64,000 nt of DNA from Valencia hispanica (lineage: Eukaryota > Chordata > Actinopteri > Cyprinodontiformes > Valenciidae), in assembly GCA_963556495.2 (NCBI GenBank), contig OY747702.1, positions 46,717,786 through 46,781,785 of the forward strand, read 5' to 3'. The notes under the pieces are model-generated. The model had not been told where the DNA came from, did not search any database, and saw only the letters and a list, made by a program, of their open reading frames with translations. Each line of letters starts with the position of its first letter. Position 1 is the stretch's first letter. Below are positions 35,287-47,049 of this stretch, in pieces. The translations under genes and the position numbers were made by a program.

Positions 35287-36735
35287 CAGTACCTATTAAA
35301 AGTATTCAGCCCCTTGTATGTTTTACCCTTTTCAAATCAATTATGATCAAAGCAAAAAACGTTTAATGTCAAAGTATAAACTGATTTCTGCAGAATAATG
35401 ACAATATAATAAAGATATTTAAAATAATATTGCATAAATATGTACCCCCTTTAAAGTGACAGACCCAATTCAACAAAGGTCCTGGCAATGGTTGCTAGTA
35501 GTCTCACAATGAGTGGAATGGAGATCACCATCAGATCATCATCAGAGTGCAGTGACTGTGTCTCAAATAAAGACACCTGTGTCTGGAGGGTCCATTCACT
35601 GGTTTATCAGTATTTCTGGCTACCATTACAGCATGAAGAGAAAACAACACTACAAGCAAATCAGAGAAAATGTTATTGAAAAGTATAAGTCAGTGGATGG
35701 ATGCAGAAAAAATCTCTGAGGCACTGAACATCTTCTGGAGTTCAGGTAAATCCATCATCAAGAAATGAAAGGAATTTGGCGCATGTGTAAATCTGCCTAG
35801 ATCAGGCCGTCCTCCAAACTAAGTGAATGTGCAAGAACGAGACTAGTGAAAGAGACCACCAGGAAAACCTATGACTAGGAGTTACAAGCCTTAGCAGCTG
35901 AGATGGCAGAAACTCTGCATACAACAACTGTTGCCTGGGTTCTTCACCAGTCAAAGTTTTATGGGAAAGTGGAAATGAAAAAGTCCCTGTTGAAAAAAAC
36001 TCATATCAAGGCTTGACTAGAGTTTTCAAAAAGTCACGTGGGAGACTCCATGGTCAAGTTTGAGCATCAGACAAGACACTATGTTTGCCAAACACACCAT
36101 CCTCACTGTAATGCATGGTGGTGGCAGCATTATGCTGTGGGGATGCTTTAGGCCCCTGGAAGACCTGTAAAGGTTGAAGGTAAAATGAATGCAGCAAAAT
36201 ACCAGGAAATCCTGGAGAGCATTTTTTTTCCATCTGCAAGAAAACTCTGGCTTTGGAGAACATTTATTTTCCAGTAGGACAATAACCTGAAGCATCCAGC
36301 TGAAGCTACACAGAAATGGTTTGAAAACAACAAGGTGGAGGTTCAGGAGTGGCCGAGTCAAAGCCCAGACCTCAGTCTGACAGAGAATTTATGGCAGGAC
36401 TTGAAAGGGGCTGTGAAAAGCCGATCCCAACGCAACCTGACAGAACTTGAACAGTTTTGCAAGGAAGAAAGAAGTAAAACTGCAGCATCCAGATGTGCAG
36501 CCTGATTGAGACCTATTCACGCAGAATCCATCCCGTGATTACAGCTAAAGGGACATTTTATTTATTTATGGAATCACTTATTTTATATTAAATATTTTTT
36601 ATTTAGTTATTCTTTGTAGATATCAGTTTTCACATTGACATTAAAGGATTTTTTTCAATACTAATTTGTGTTGATCATGATTGATTGATGAAAGCAATAA
36701 AACATCCAAGGGGTGAATAATTTGTATAGACACTG
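35287..36735 (+). mobile_element. Tc1-like transposon, near full length, inactive (family B)
   Basis: 1449 bp with terminal inverted repeats CAGTACCTATTAAAAGTATT and, inverted from the right, CAGTGTCTATACAAATTATT. The transposase gene runs on the + strand: paired-type DNA-binding part near 35690-35950, 'tggtggtggcagcattatg' near 36116, and the region encoding the SPDLS...ENLW-type catalytic block near 36363-36395, followed by a recognisable C-terminus to about 36510. Frameshifts and stops break it throughout, so no intact frame remains. It is a different family from 9880-11078. Confidence 0.9.
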
Positions 36736-36907
36736 CAGCCAGAATAAAGGGTTTCCAGCCAAAACAGAATACTAAGATCTAGCTTTTTTACATTATCAGT
36801 TGGTGAGATTGTTAAAATACCAGCTTTATCACTCTTTAAAGAAGTTTAATCAGGGAGCTTCAAGAAATCCTAAAATGCTGCTGGCAGATTCCTGACCAAC
36901 ACTGTTG

Positions 36908-37018
36908 CTGTGCAATGAACTGGCAACCTGCCCAGGGTGGTATCCTGCCTCACCCATTGACAGCTGCAGATGCGTACTGCTCCCCACTATCCAGCCCTAC
37001 ATCCCCAAACCCCAGTTC
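36908..37018 (+). mobile_element. SINE family 2 scrap
   Basis: 'aactggcaacctgcccagggtg' (first 20 bases diagnostic), 'cctgcctcacccattgacagc' and a terminal 'aaggatggatg' fit a degraded 3' half of SINE family 2. Confidence 0.45.
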
Positions 37019-37019
37019 C

Positions 37020-37440
37020 CTTCACAAAGGATGGATGTCAGGTATGGACCATGTTGACCCCTCACTTCATCAGAGTTCTTCACTCAATGTTCAAATGACC
37101 AGAAATAAAAAAGGGGAGGCAGCATTTAGTTTTTGTGTTCTTTAAACCCTGAAACCTGTGATGTGCAAAACCTGCTCTTTTAAATCAGACCTGAAAACAT
37201 TTTTTACAGCTGCTCTCTCATAAAGGTCAAGATTACTTTATCAGTAGATTTTACCATGCTTTAGCTTTTTATTTAAATTTTGCAGGTTGTTTGTTTTAAG
37301 TGATGCTACTATTATTATTTTAATCTGGTCTTTAAAGTAAATTTTTTCTACCTATATTTCTTTATGTTGCTGTAAGTACTTGGTCATGGACCATACTGTA
37401 CAATAAAAAAACTTGCCTTGCCAAATAATCTGGATTACTG
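37020..37440 (+). mobile_element. LINE 3' end (L2/Rex1-like RT C-terminus plus tail)
   Basis: The translated text includes SSSLNVQMTRNKKGEAAFSF, matching the GEAAFSF...WN.LP region at the end of fish LINE reverse transcriptases (compare 47609-47987). After a frame break comes 'SFKSDLKTFF'. An AT-rich 3' UTR follows, with the tail 'caataaaaaaacttgccttg'. The copy is truncated and dead. Confidence 0.6.
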
Positions 37441-39355
37441 CACCCACCTATTAATACTTAATTAATGATCAAACTATTTGAATATAAAATTACATTAGTC
37501 AACACAGCATCAACTAAGATTTTCTGTCTGACTCTCCTGGAATCTGGATTCAGACCCTGTTTTGCTCAAAGGTCACTGAGTTAGGGCAGTCAGACACCCA
37601 AACACGGGATGCTGAGAGATAATATCTACCTAATTACCAAACTGACTAGAAAGGAGATTAGTATTGGTATGCCAATGACTTGCTTGGAAATTTCCTAAAG
37701 GGCAGGGTCCAAAAACATGGACTGATTTTGTGCCTGTCCACCTATTATCTCCAGCTGTAATTGGGTGCACCCTGAAATTAAATTCAATTAAATTATGAAC
37801 ACTGTAATACTGTGTAAGTAGTTTTTTTCTTTTTATCAGAAAGGTCACTTCCAAAATTAAATTTAGTTTTTTACACTAACAAATATTCAGGATCACTGCT
37901 AAATGAATTTCAGAAGGTCATCCTTTCATTAAAAAAACACAAAACTTTGCAGTTCAGAGAATTTTAAATATTTGCCAAATGCAGACGTTTTCTTCAAGCA
38001 GTGGTGGTTTTTATAAGTGTCTGTGTAATTCAGTCAGAGGCCAATCAGGGAATTAGTAGGAATCCCTTCATCATGTGTTTGTTGGTGTTCACTTGCTACA
38101 TATGCAAAAGAAAGGAGCTTTCAAGAGCTTTGTAAAACTCAAAACAAATAAGTAAAGAAAATTTAAAAAAGCAAATAAATAATTAATAAATGCTATCCGT
38201 AACGTGAGAGTCACTCTGTTTTTATCAAAAGTTCACTTCTAAAATTAAATTATAGTTTTAGTCCAACAAATCCAGTTAGCCTTTTAAAACTTTAATAGTT
38301 GATTTGGATTTTGATCATTTTCCTAATTGAATGGGACAAACTGCTTTAGCAATATTTTCTTCCCCTTGAAGATTTGTCCCATGGATCACTTCAGTCTTAC
38401 TATTAATTCAACACCACCTTGCTGCTCTTTTAGCTAAATATTTCACTTCTATTGCACCTATTGGGATCAAACATGGTCCAGACTTTCATGTTGTGCTTAG
38501 AGAAATAATAAGTAGACATTAACAACTTAACTGTTTCGTTTATTAGTACTTCTTGGTAGATGGTTAAACAGCTATGTGTCCAAACCTTAGAAATATGTCC
38601 GTCCTTGTCTGAAATGCACTCAAGCTGTAGTTTGAAGAAAAGCAATTTTTCTGCTCTGTATTGCTGCATTAAAGCAAGGATCGACTTATTTCTGAATTGT
38701 CACATATGAGACACAGTGTGGTATTTTTTCTGTGCTGCTGGGTTTTATTTATCTACAGTCAGTGTTCTATGTAGTGCATTTGATTGTGTGTCAGCTATGA
38801 CGAAAACAGTATCAGGCATTGTTAAAGCTCACACTGTGCCACACAGTGACGTGGTCGTTGTTTTGCTCTGCAGGGAATGCACACGGGGCTCTGTGTGGGT
38901 AGCTTAGTCGCATGCTATGAATTGTTTAGCTCCGTGACTCGAATAGCTGCAGAGAGCCAACCACCCACACTCGGCATCCGTCTGAGGGCAAACGGTGACC
39001 TCCGAGTTTGTTTTTATCTCTGTCTGCTCTTGTCGTTACCTCAATGTTCCTGTTTCCACTCACAGCTGCAACCCTCCTCATTTAAGGTTGCTTTCACTGC
39101 CTTTCACTTTCCATCCCAGCCTTATTTGCTCTTACCTCTTCGACTGTTGTGGTAATGTTCTCCATCCTTTTGTTCTCACAACATTTTATAGAGCGGGATC
39201 TAGGTGAAATACCCTGTGGTGGTATTTTGCTCCAATTTTTCCTTTTCCCTCAGGAAAACTGCTGCACAATGCCTGCAGGACTTATTGAGCCCCAGTTATA
39301 TATTAATCCTAATTATAATATACAAGGTCAAGGGTTTAAACCTACTTCTTCAACT
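37441..39355. other. noncoding DNA with an internal partial duplication
   Basis: 37805-37910 and 38195-38290 share 'tttttatca-aaa-gttcact', 'aaaattaaat' and 'acaaat', suggesting an old local duplication. 38870-39120 is less AT-rich and includes 'ttgctctgcag|ggaatgc', an acceptor-like site, but the following frame closes after 14 codons. No gene is called. Confidence 0.3.
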
Positions 39356-39363
39356 CCAGATAG

Positions 39364-39791
39364 TAGAGATGTAAGAAAATATCAATACGCCGATATATCG
39401 CAAAATTTTATGTCACGATATTGTATCGATATTCAAAAGCAATGTATCAATTTTTATTATTATTTTATGTTTTAGAATTTGAATGGAACCATTAATGATG
39501 ACAGCAATTTCTGTAGTAAAATTTAGTGTATGACTGCTAGTTGGTGGCTGTTTTCACCTTTATTGTTCCAGTTGATCAACTAGATCTAGTAATAAAATTG
39601 GATGTGTTATTTATGAAACAGGTTGGAGTATTTAGAAGGCTGTGGGAGTTTTTGTACAGGTAAATTATGTTTTAAAAATCACAATATATAGTCTTAGTCA
39701 TAGTATCGCAATATATTGCAATCTATCATATCGTCCCCAGTGTATTGGGATACATATTGTATCACCAGATTCTTATCAATACACATCCCTA
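39364..39791. mobile_element. hAT MITE with 8-bp target duplication
   Basis: 428-bp element with ends TAGAGATGTAAGAAAATATC and, inverted, TAGGGATGTGTATTGATAAG. The flanks are CCAGATAG (39356-39363) and CTAGATAG (39792-39799), 7 of 8 matching. It is rich in 'cgatat' and 'atcgata'-type inverted motifs, with no ORF. Confidence 0.85.
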
Positions 39792-40069
39792 CTAGATAGG
39801 CAGTTCAAAGACATTTGGCTAACAGTGCCATCTGAGATTACTGACCGTCAGACATTTATTGAAACTCCATGGCTGTAAATATGTTAACTTCCGTCTTTTG
39901 ATGATTCATTTTAGCCACTCTTTATCCAGGATGAAATTATCATACAGCATAAAACTTAGGTGATTTATGTAAAAACAAGAAATCGCTGAACAAGTTTGAA
40001 TCTATTGTGCACTCTCTGATCTACACAATAACAAAAAATATGCATATAGGCTAACATATATAGAACAAG

Positions 40070-40461
40070 ATCTGAAAGCTGCTGTTCACAAACACTGTCC
40101 ATCTAATCAGCCTGAGCTGGAGTTGTTTTGCAAAGAAGAATGGGCAAGAATTTCAGTCTCTAGATGTGCAAAGCTGGTAGAGACATACCCTAAAAGACTG
40201 GCAGCTGGAATTGCAGCAAAAGGTGGTTCTACAAAGTTTTGATTTAGGGGGCTGAATAATTACGCACACCCCACTTTTCAGTTATTTATTTGTAAAAAAA
40301 ATTTGGAATCATGTATGATTCTCGTTCCACTTCTCACGTGTACACCACTTTGTATTGGTCTTGCATGTGGAATTCCAATAAAATTGATTCATGCTTGTGG
40401 CTGTAATGTGACAAAATGTGGAAAAGTTCAAGGGGGCCGAATACTTTTGCAAGCCACTGTA
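40070..40461 (+). mobile_element. Tc1-like (family A) 3' end fragment
   Basis: Covers the end of the transposase gene ('gcaaagaagaatgggcaaga', 'tctctagatgtgcaaagc', 'ggtggttctacaaagttttg'), the 3' UTR and the terminal repeat ('cgaatacttttgcaagccac'). The 5' two thirds are missing. Confidence 0.85.
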
Positions 40462-41127
40462 AATATTTAAGCCTGTGTGTATATTTTAAACTCCCTGTGG
40501 ACTTCACAAGGAGTGAATATCAATTGGAGATTCAAACTCATTGAAGCTGGTTGTTTAATTAGTTCATCCAGGTTCTGAGATGCATCAAAACCAAGGGGCA
40601 AACTCCGCCGCTCAGAATTGAGGCCATCCCGGAAGTAACAAAAATTGCAGTTCATCTCTCATCCGCTGGGGGCTGGCTCCAGAAAGGAGCAATTTCCCAT
40701 TGACTCCCATGTTAAAAAGGCCAACTTCACAGCAGAAATAAACCTGTTTATAGCCTGGTTCAAAAACCATTTTAGGTTTATTAGGTCAGGTTTATCGTCA
40801 TGACAACTCTGAGGGGGGTGAATTTTTTTCTAACTCATCTGTTTAGACATAATTTAATCTTGAAATTATGAAGAATTAGGGGCGTGTCCTTTTGATTGAC
40901 AGGTCTCGGATGAGCCATCAGCGCTAAGGCTGGTGGCTAACGGTGGCTAGCAGCTTGCCGCCATAGACTGCTTTACCCCCCCACCCCCCTGCTTGCTCCG
41001 GGGAAGGCCTTCAGCCTGGGACTCACGTTAAAGACTTTGGCCATTTCCTTTCTCTGAACTTGAACATCAGTTCTATCCGTAAACTTTATTAGTGTTTAGA
41101 TATAAATCGTGCACTTATTGGGCAAAT

Positions 41128-41192
41128 ATGGCTTGCTGTGGTACTGATTGCACTAACAGACCGTCCAAGAAGTCTCTGCTCTATTTTTTTCG
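41128..41192 (+). pseudogene. THAP zinc-finger first exon
   Basis: ATG in a good context (aaatATGG) encodes MACCGTDCTNRPSKKSLLYF, then FR across a strong donor CG|GTAAGT. C3-x4-C8 followed by x-N-R and an aromatic-rich stretch matches the start of THAP C2CH fingers. Codon and splice signals are intact here, but the following exon with the closing C and H was not found. 41200-41730 is interrupted by a fold-back element. It may belong to the transposon at 40590-44068, or be a decayed gene copy. Confidence 0.5.
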
Positions 41193-41323
41193 GTAAGTAA
41201 AATAATATTATCTGTACATTATTTTGTAGATGAAGCTCCTGCAGCTGAGCTCCTTAATTAGCAAAGTAGCTTGTTAACCACGCTGGGAAACTACAAACTG
41301 AACAGGTTAAGATGTTGTGCCTT

Positions 41324-41540
41324 TAAGATAAGGCTGCTTGGTTGAACGTGGGTTGTAATGATCACATTTCTTATTTACTTTACATGTTGATTTATTCAAA
41401 CTTCACATGGTTTTAGTAAAATCTATGGGTAAACAGGGCTTCATGATTTTATTTGACAAAATTATTGAGTTGTGCTCATTTCACCGTCAAAATAACGTAT
41501 TGATCGCTTCGCGGTCAAGACACACACACACACATATGCC

Positions 41541-41630
<90 letters not shown>

Positions 41631-41725
41631 GTGTGTTTACCAGCACGTTATTTTGACGGTTTTAACATGTAAAGTAGATAAGAAATGTGATCATTCCAAC
41701 CTGTCGACCAAGCAGCCTTATCTTA
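41324..41725. mobile_element. fold-back element with (TA)n loop
   Basis: The left arm from 41324 (TAAGATAAGGCTGCTTGGTT, 'aatgatcacatttcttat', 'actttacatgtt') is found inverted in 41660-41725. A second inverted pair, ACCGTCAAAATAACGT and ACGTTATTTTGACGGT, lies closer in. The middle is (CA)n plus a (TA)n run at 41543-41629. The left arm carries about 95 extra bases. The whole can form a cruciform. No ORF beyond the TA-encoded IYIYI artefact. Confidence 0.8.
41543..41629. repeat. (TA)n microsatellite
   Basis: An uninterrupted run of more than 40 TA units at the centre of the fold-back element, preceded by a short (CA)n. Reading it as a long protein is an artefact. Confidence 0.95.
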
Positions 41726-42479
41726 GAACCACATTTGTTTACAAAAAAAAATCATTTTTTTCCCAACTTACTCCAGATATATTTCATATTTTGTTATCAG
41801 AGATTTTTTACTTTTTAAAAATTAATAATAGTTGTCAGTTAAGGCATTAACCATTTCTGATATGCTGTCATATGGGATTCACCTTCATTGTTGTACTTCT
41901 ATACATACACCCATAAGTGTGTATGTGCGTTGTGTGTTCATTTGTGTGTGTTCATTTGTTTACAGCATGTTTGTCTTGTTGTGGTGAGTGGGTTTCCAAC
42001 TAAGACGGGCAATGTTGAAATTTTAAGTTTTTAATATACATTGTTTTTTTACCTTACAGATTATATCAATCGCCTAAAACTACAGGAAGATCATAAGGAG
42101 AAGTACTTAACATTATATGTGCATCATCTTTAATGCCACTTCTTTCATATCGTTAGGTCCTGTCCGTTTTTTGTTTTTGATTAAATAAACAACAAATGAA
42201 TGAAGTTTGTTTTTCTTTCACACAGATATTGTTTCCATTTCAGGAAAAAAAAATCATAGTTTTGTAGCCGCATAAGAAGTATGATTTGGCTTTGTAATAT
42301 TGCAGACACCAAGGTTTATTTTAATATTGAGATGTTGAAGGAATTTATCAAATTCAAAAATGCAGTTGGCTGATTAATTACTTTGTTTTATTTTTCCCCT
42401 TGTTATATACTGTCATTATAGAGAATAAAACATTTATTTTTTTAAACACAAGATTCTATAAAAGAAAGGGACACAGATA

Positions 42480-43640
42480 GAACAACAAGGGGGGGCAGAA
42501 AGCAAAAGAGACTTATGTACAGTAAAATGGGGTTTGGGGGTGGGGGGGTAGAGTTGTCAACAGTGTTATGGCAACAGATATAATTGTTGAAGTAAAAAAA
42601 ATACACCAAAAACACATTAGAGATAACCATCAGGATTATATTTATACTTTTTGCTTTAACATCAATTGTTCAAAAGGACTGTCATGTCTAATGTGAGGAT
42701 GCGTAAAGATGGCAGCATTTAAACTAGGAATAAAAGAAGCCATAACACTGTTGACAAACTTCCTGGCCTTTTCTATTTTTGCCGGGTTTACATCTGCCCT
42801 CTATCAACGCCTTTGGGTGATGGAGGAGAAGATGATGGACATCTGAGGGTGGAGAAGGTAAAGCTGGTGCAGGTCCCCTTTCATCATGTTCACCAACTGG
42901 ACACTGCTGACCACCCCCCTTTCATCTCCACCACAGCTGATGACGAGGACCTCTAGAGCTGCTCTTCCTCCTCTCCACCTCAGCCCCCCCAGCCAAACCA
43001 GGAGATGCGGACGTCTGGGAGGCCGAGGTTTCCTCAGCTTTCTCTGAACTATGTCAGACATAGTTGTCTCCAATGATCCAAATGGCTATGGAGAAAAAAA
43101 CTAGCATAATGAATGGCAGTTGCACAGGTGTGGCTTATTGGTTGAAAATATAATACTATTAAAATTCTACATGAAGTGATGGAGACAGGTACTTACTGCT
43201 TTGTTTGGCTGTTGTGGAGGACAGGCATGCAACCATTGTGACCTGGTAAACAAAATCTATAAAAAGAAACACAAGTGTCTTACTAAAAGTGCAACTTATC
43301 CCTTCCCAGACCTCAATAAATGATTTGTAAAATTCATACATTGCAGAATTGACTAGGATCTAAATTAGTCATATTAGATGTTGCTAATCTACAATAGCTG
43401 TGGGAACAGTTTTTAACTGGGAGATCCTACATGGTAGTACAATCACTAACAATTAGGGTAAATACAAATATTAATATAAATATGTGAACTATCCTTCCTA
43501 ATTTAGCTTGATCATGTATCTCATGCATAGACTAAATAGATCTCATACACTATTAATAACTAAGTTAAAAATATTGAAAACTTGCATTAAGTTAATGATA
43601 ATTTCATTTGAATAAATTATTTCAATTTAAATGTTAACTT
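42480..43640. other. interior of the THAP-type region, no exon fixed
   Basis: 42490-42550 is G-rich (runs of five to seven G). 42800-43060 is less AT-rich and open on both strands, and may include degraded transposase or accessory coding sequence, but I recognise no domain in either reading. Confidence 0.25.
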
Positions 43641-43735
43641 ACCGATTTAATATTGTATTTACAGCCTGGATGGAGGAGGGTAGCAGAGTTGCTCTACTGC
43701 TGCTTTCAGGCTAAAGGCGCCTGCTAACCTCCGTT

Positions 43736-43837
43736 AGCTCCAGGACTAGCTCCAGGACTAGCTCCAGGACTAGCTCCAGGACTAGCTCCGGGACTAGCTC
43801 CGGGACTAGCTCCAGGACTAGCTCCAGGACTAGCTCC
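43736..43837. repeat. 12-bp minisatellite (AGCTCCAGGACT)n
   Basis: Eight tandem units of AGCTCCAGGACT plus a partial ninth, with two central units reading AGCTCCGGGACT. The identity between units suggests recent turnover, and the array is likely length-variable. Confidence 0.95.
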
Positions 43838-44072
43838 TGGCTACATTGGCTCAGAGTGTCAATCATCCGCCCCCGCCCTCACAGCGCCACTCTCAGCTCC
43901 ACTCTCAGCTCCACCTCTTTGCCCATTTTTGTATTTTCTGGGAGTGACGAAACGCGTGACACAGACAAGATGGCGGCGGTGGGAACTGCCCATTTGGCTT
44001 CATTTTTGCTCTTCAGAAACCAATGGGTGACGTCACTGAGGCTTCGTCCAGTAATATACAGTCTATGATCAA

Positions 44073-44532
44073 AACCCTGAAATTATTATTACCTGCATAC
44101 TCATAATCGGAATATGTAAACTCCCTTCTGTATGTATTTGCTTTGTGTTACTATATACATATTAACATTTTCATAAAAAATTTTCTCCTATCTTATAGTA
44201 TATCTAGAGCGAGCAATGTGCCTCCATCTTATCTGGTCCTGCTTTGATTTGATGTGAATCACTGAAGGAGAAAAAACCGGGAAACCCTAGAATAAAAATC
44301 TAAACCCTGAAATTATTATGAGCTTCATACTCATAATCAGTATATGTAAACTCCCTTCTGTATGTGTTTGCTTTGTGTTACTATATGCATATAAACATTT
44401 TTATAACTATTTTTTCTCTTATCTTATAGTATATCTAGAGCCAGCAATGTGCTTCCATCTTATTTGATCTTGCTTTGATTTGATGTGAATCACAGACGAA
44501 GAAGAAAACGAGAAACCCTAGAATAAAAAATG
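44073..44532. repeat. 230-bp tandem duplication
   Basis: Copy 1 (44073-44302) and copy 2 (44303-44532) both begin AACCCTGAAATTATTAT and end 'gaaaccctagaataaaaa'. They share 'tgtaaactcccttctgtatg' and 'tatcttatagtatatctag' with scattered differences. The array begins immediately after the terminus of the THAP-type element. No coding capacity. Confidence 0.9.
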
Positions 44533-44988
44533 TAAAAAGAAGAAAGTCACGTCTTTCAAGGCTGCAGGCCTGACAGAACAAACCTTGTTATACATTAATG
44601 ATACAACAAACCACTGGGGAATTAGGGGCCCCATGAATAATTTGATGAATTACCTCTTAGCGGGTAGGTGTGTGTGTGCATTTGCCTAGCTTGAAATTAA
44701 ACAAAAGTGAGGAGAGCACTGAGCTGTGTCTGCTTACCAGTCATCATCTGCTTTACAAATCAGAGTTTGCACAGATTAGAAACAGCGTTGGACTTTCTGG
44801 TTGGCTACATTGTTTGACTAACTGGAAAAAAATTATCAGTGTTCTTGCACACACTGTACCATCACATGCTGAATAGTTTATATGGATTAAATCTTTAAAG
44901 CAGAGAAAACATTGTTCTGTCACAGTTTCAAGATAGAAAATGGAGAATGCATATTGTATGTTTTTAACACATCAAAGTTAATCACTGA
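44533..44988. other. noncoding, nothing recognised
   Basis: No supported feature between the duplication and the SINE. Confidence 0.4.
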
Positions 44989-45120
44989 ATCCATGCATCC
45001 ATCCATTATCTGCACCCATCCATCCTATCCAGGGTTGCAGGGGGGCTGGTGCCTATCTCCAGCAGTCACGGGGCGGGAGGCAGAGTACACCCTGGACAGG
45101 TCCCCAGGCCATCACAGCAC
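44989..45120 (-). mobile_element. SINE family 2 fragment, antisense
   Basis: Starts with the reversed tail TCCATGCATCCATCCATTAT, then 'ccatcctatccagggttgca', 'ggtgcctatctccagcagtc', 'gagtacaccctggacaggtc'. This is the 3' half of the family at 61621-61940 in reverse. Confidence 0.8.
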
Positions 45121-46515
45121 TGAGTACATAACAAAATTAAGTAATTGGGAAAAGATTTGGATTTGGATCAATGCTGAATAAATTATGATTTCAATACAAT
45201 GTTTTCACTTCCTGCTCTCCGGAAGGATGGACGCTTTTCTCTTTACTTCCCTACTGTTGTCTACTTCTGCATTCTTTTGTCTTGTCAAGTATTTTTGGAG
45301 CCTCTCTTTGTATTCTCCTCCGGAAAGAACAACTATGATTCTGGATCTGGTTCTGGTCAGCTGGTCTCTCAATACAATTAATTAAAAAAAATTCCCCGGA
45401 GAACAACTAAAAGGGAGAGCCGAGTTGCTCCGATGGAACATCGTGGAGGATCTTGTGTCTCTCGCTTTTGACCATCGAGGACATTGGAAACATTTATATA
45501 ATTGGATTCATGATAACCGGATATCTGCTGATTATCGCAGGTGGATTTTCTGAGGTATCGTAAACTTCAAGCTTAAAGGCAGCAATTGGCAGGCTGCCTG
45601 GGCTACAGGAAGGTTGCTGTGCTGTTAACACTCAGACTATTTGTGATGTGTGAGCAAAATTGGACTCGTTTCGCTGCATGGGTAATAAGTTCTCACCTGG
45701 CTGGAAGGTAATCTGACCCACGATTTGGCCATTTGGACTGAACTCGGACCACTGACAGACTCTAAGGCAAGAGAAAAAGTGATCTTCGCCTGTCTCTAAA
45801 ACAACTTCTTATCTACTGGAATTTGACTCCCTGGTCTTGGTAGACCAAACAAAAGCTCCCTTGGATGTGTGTGCAAAAGGACACTCCATCCCACCCCACT
45901 CCCCCATCCCCCACATGAGCCTGTGAGCTCCCTGACTCAGCCCCAAGGTCGTATATTACATCACAGGCGACAGACTCTGGGATTGAACTGAGAGGAGTTT
46001 CATTGTCTCACATTAATGCACACAAACATGCCCGGACGCTCACGCCACAGCTACAGACATGCACGCAGTCCTGGATTTCAACATGCTCGCGGTACCCTAA
46101 GACTCCTGCCGACTCTTTGGACAGGGAAATGAGGGGCGCGTGCTTTGGATGGCCGCGACTGGTTTCTCTGTGCGGAGGGTTCCCGAACCTCCCCCCCCGT
46201 CCCATTTGTGTTCTCATATGTTATGACCGATACATGTGCTTATATGTTTTTGCAGTGGTTTTTTTTCAGCACCTCGGCTCGGCTCCCTGTAGGGGGCTGG
46301 GCTGAGTTGCCTTTTTTTTCCCCTGTTCACCCCCCCTACCTATTGTGAATCATTTCTATCTGCTAAAAGGGGCGCTGGTAAAGCCGGCTGCTACCGCGGT
46401 CTTCCAAATCCTGTATTGTGTTAATGTTTGTAAGTGTTTGTATGATCTTGGATTGGTTGTACCGAAACTTAATTTCCCCACGGGGATTATTAAAGTATCT
46501 CTTATCTTATCTTAT
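45121..46515 (+). mobile_element. LINE-type retroelement, 3' portion
   Basis: Less AT-rich than the surroundings, with many CpGs around 46030-46150. The 3' end is diagnostic: 'cgaaacttaatttcccc', then 'acggggattattaaagtatc' and a short (TCTTA)n tail at 46490-46515. The tail is of the same type as the reversed one at 58870. The 5' boundary is not visible, and no reverse-transcriptase motif was seen, so this may be an untranslated or non-autonomous part. Confidence 0.5.
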
Positions 46516-47049
46516 CTCATCTTTTTTTTACATTTGTTATATATACACAGTAATGATAAGACTTATTTTATCTTTAGCAGCAGTAAGACACTAAAGGCAG
46601 CATTTTCCTGAGTACTGCTTGATTCTTTACTCCTGTATCCACACCTTTTATGAATTTAAGATTGAATAATTTTTTTACTAATGAATTACTGTCGATAATC
46701 ACATTTCATTAATGCAGCGGTATCTTTTCAATGATATTGGAGGACAAACAGGTGGCATATTGTGGACCAAGACAGACCACAGTGACGGCCAGAAAAACAG
46801 GAAAGTACTGAGCCGTCACAGCCTTCAGAGTCCTCAGAGAAGGTCCTAAGTGGATCCAAGAACAGAAAATTAAAATTTTAAGTAAACAATTTTTTTTAAA
46901 CATCAAAATGATCATAGATGAAATGGTGTAAAATCAGCTCTATTTTGATATTTCTTTTTGAAAATGCCAATCAGTTTATTCTTCTACTGCCTGTTTCTCT
47001 TGCTCTTATTTAATGAACTGAATGGTTGAAATTGGAAGTAAAAGTCCAT
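46516..47049. other. noncoding DNA
   Basis: 46720-46870 is a less AT-rich patch ('ggacaaacaggtggcatatt', 'ccgtcacagccttcagagtc') of unknown nature. Its frames are short and not flanked by convincing splice sites. Confidence 0.35.

Larger units (their letters stand above)
40590..44068 (+). mobile_element. possible THAP-encoding DNA transposon
   Basis: The right end 'cagtaatatacagtctatg' and adjacent 'accaatgggtgacgtcac' are a fish repeat terminus. The left part ('aaaggagcaatttcccattg', 'actcccatgttaaaa', 'agcagaaataaacctg') is a repeat block often found with the same terminus. Near-terminal 'ggggcg...gattgacag' motifs occur at left (40881) and inverted at right (near 43870). Inside is a THAP-like first exon (41128-41192), a fold-back element, and a 12-bp minisatellite. 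The left boundary is uncertain and no catalytic domain was seen. P, Kolobok and ISL2EU elements all carry THAP proteins, so the superfamily is open. Confidence 0.45.

Noticed and set aside
38716..39155. Possible exon after 'ttgctctgcag'
   Set aside because: The acceptor-like site is followed by a frame that closes after 14 codons and no donor supports an exon.
41407..41850. 147-codon + strand ORF with a long IYIYI stretch
   Set aside because: It is the translation of the (TA)n array in the fold-back element.
46003..46348. ORFs in the CpG-rich part of the LINE-like element
   Set aside because: No reverse-transcriptase or other domain signature; frames reflect lower stop density in GC-rich sequence.
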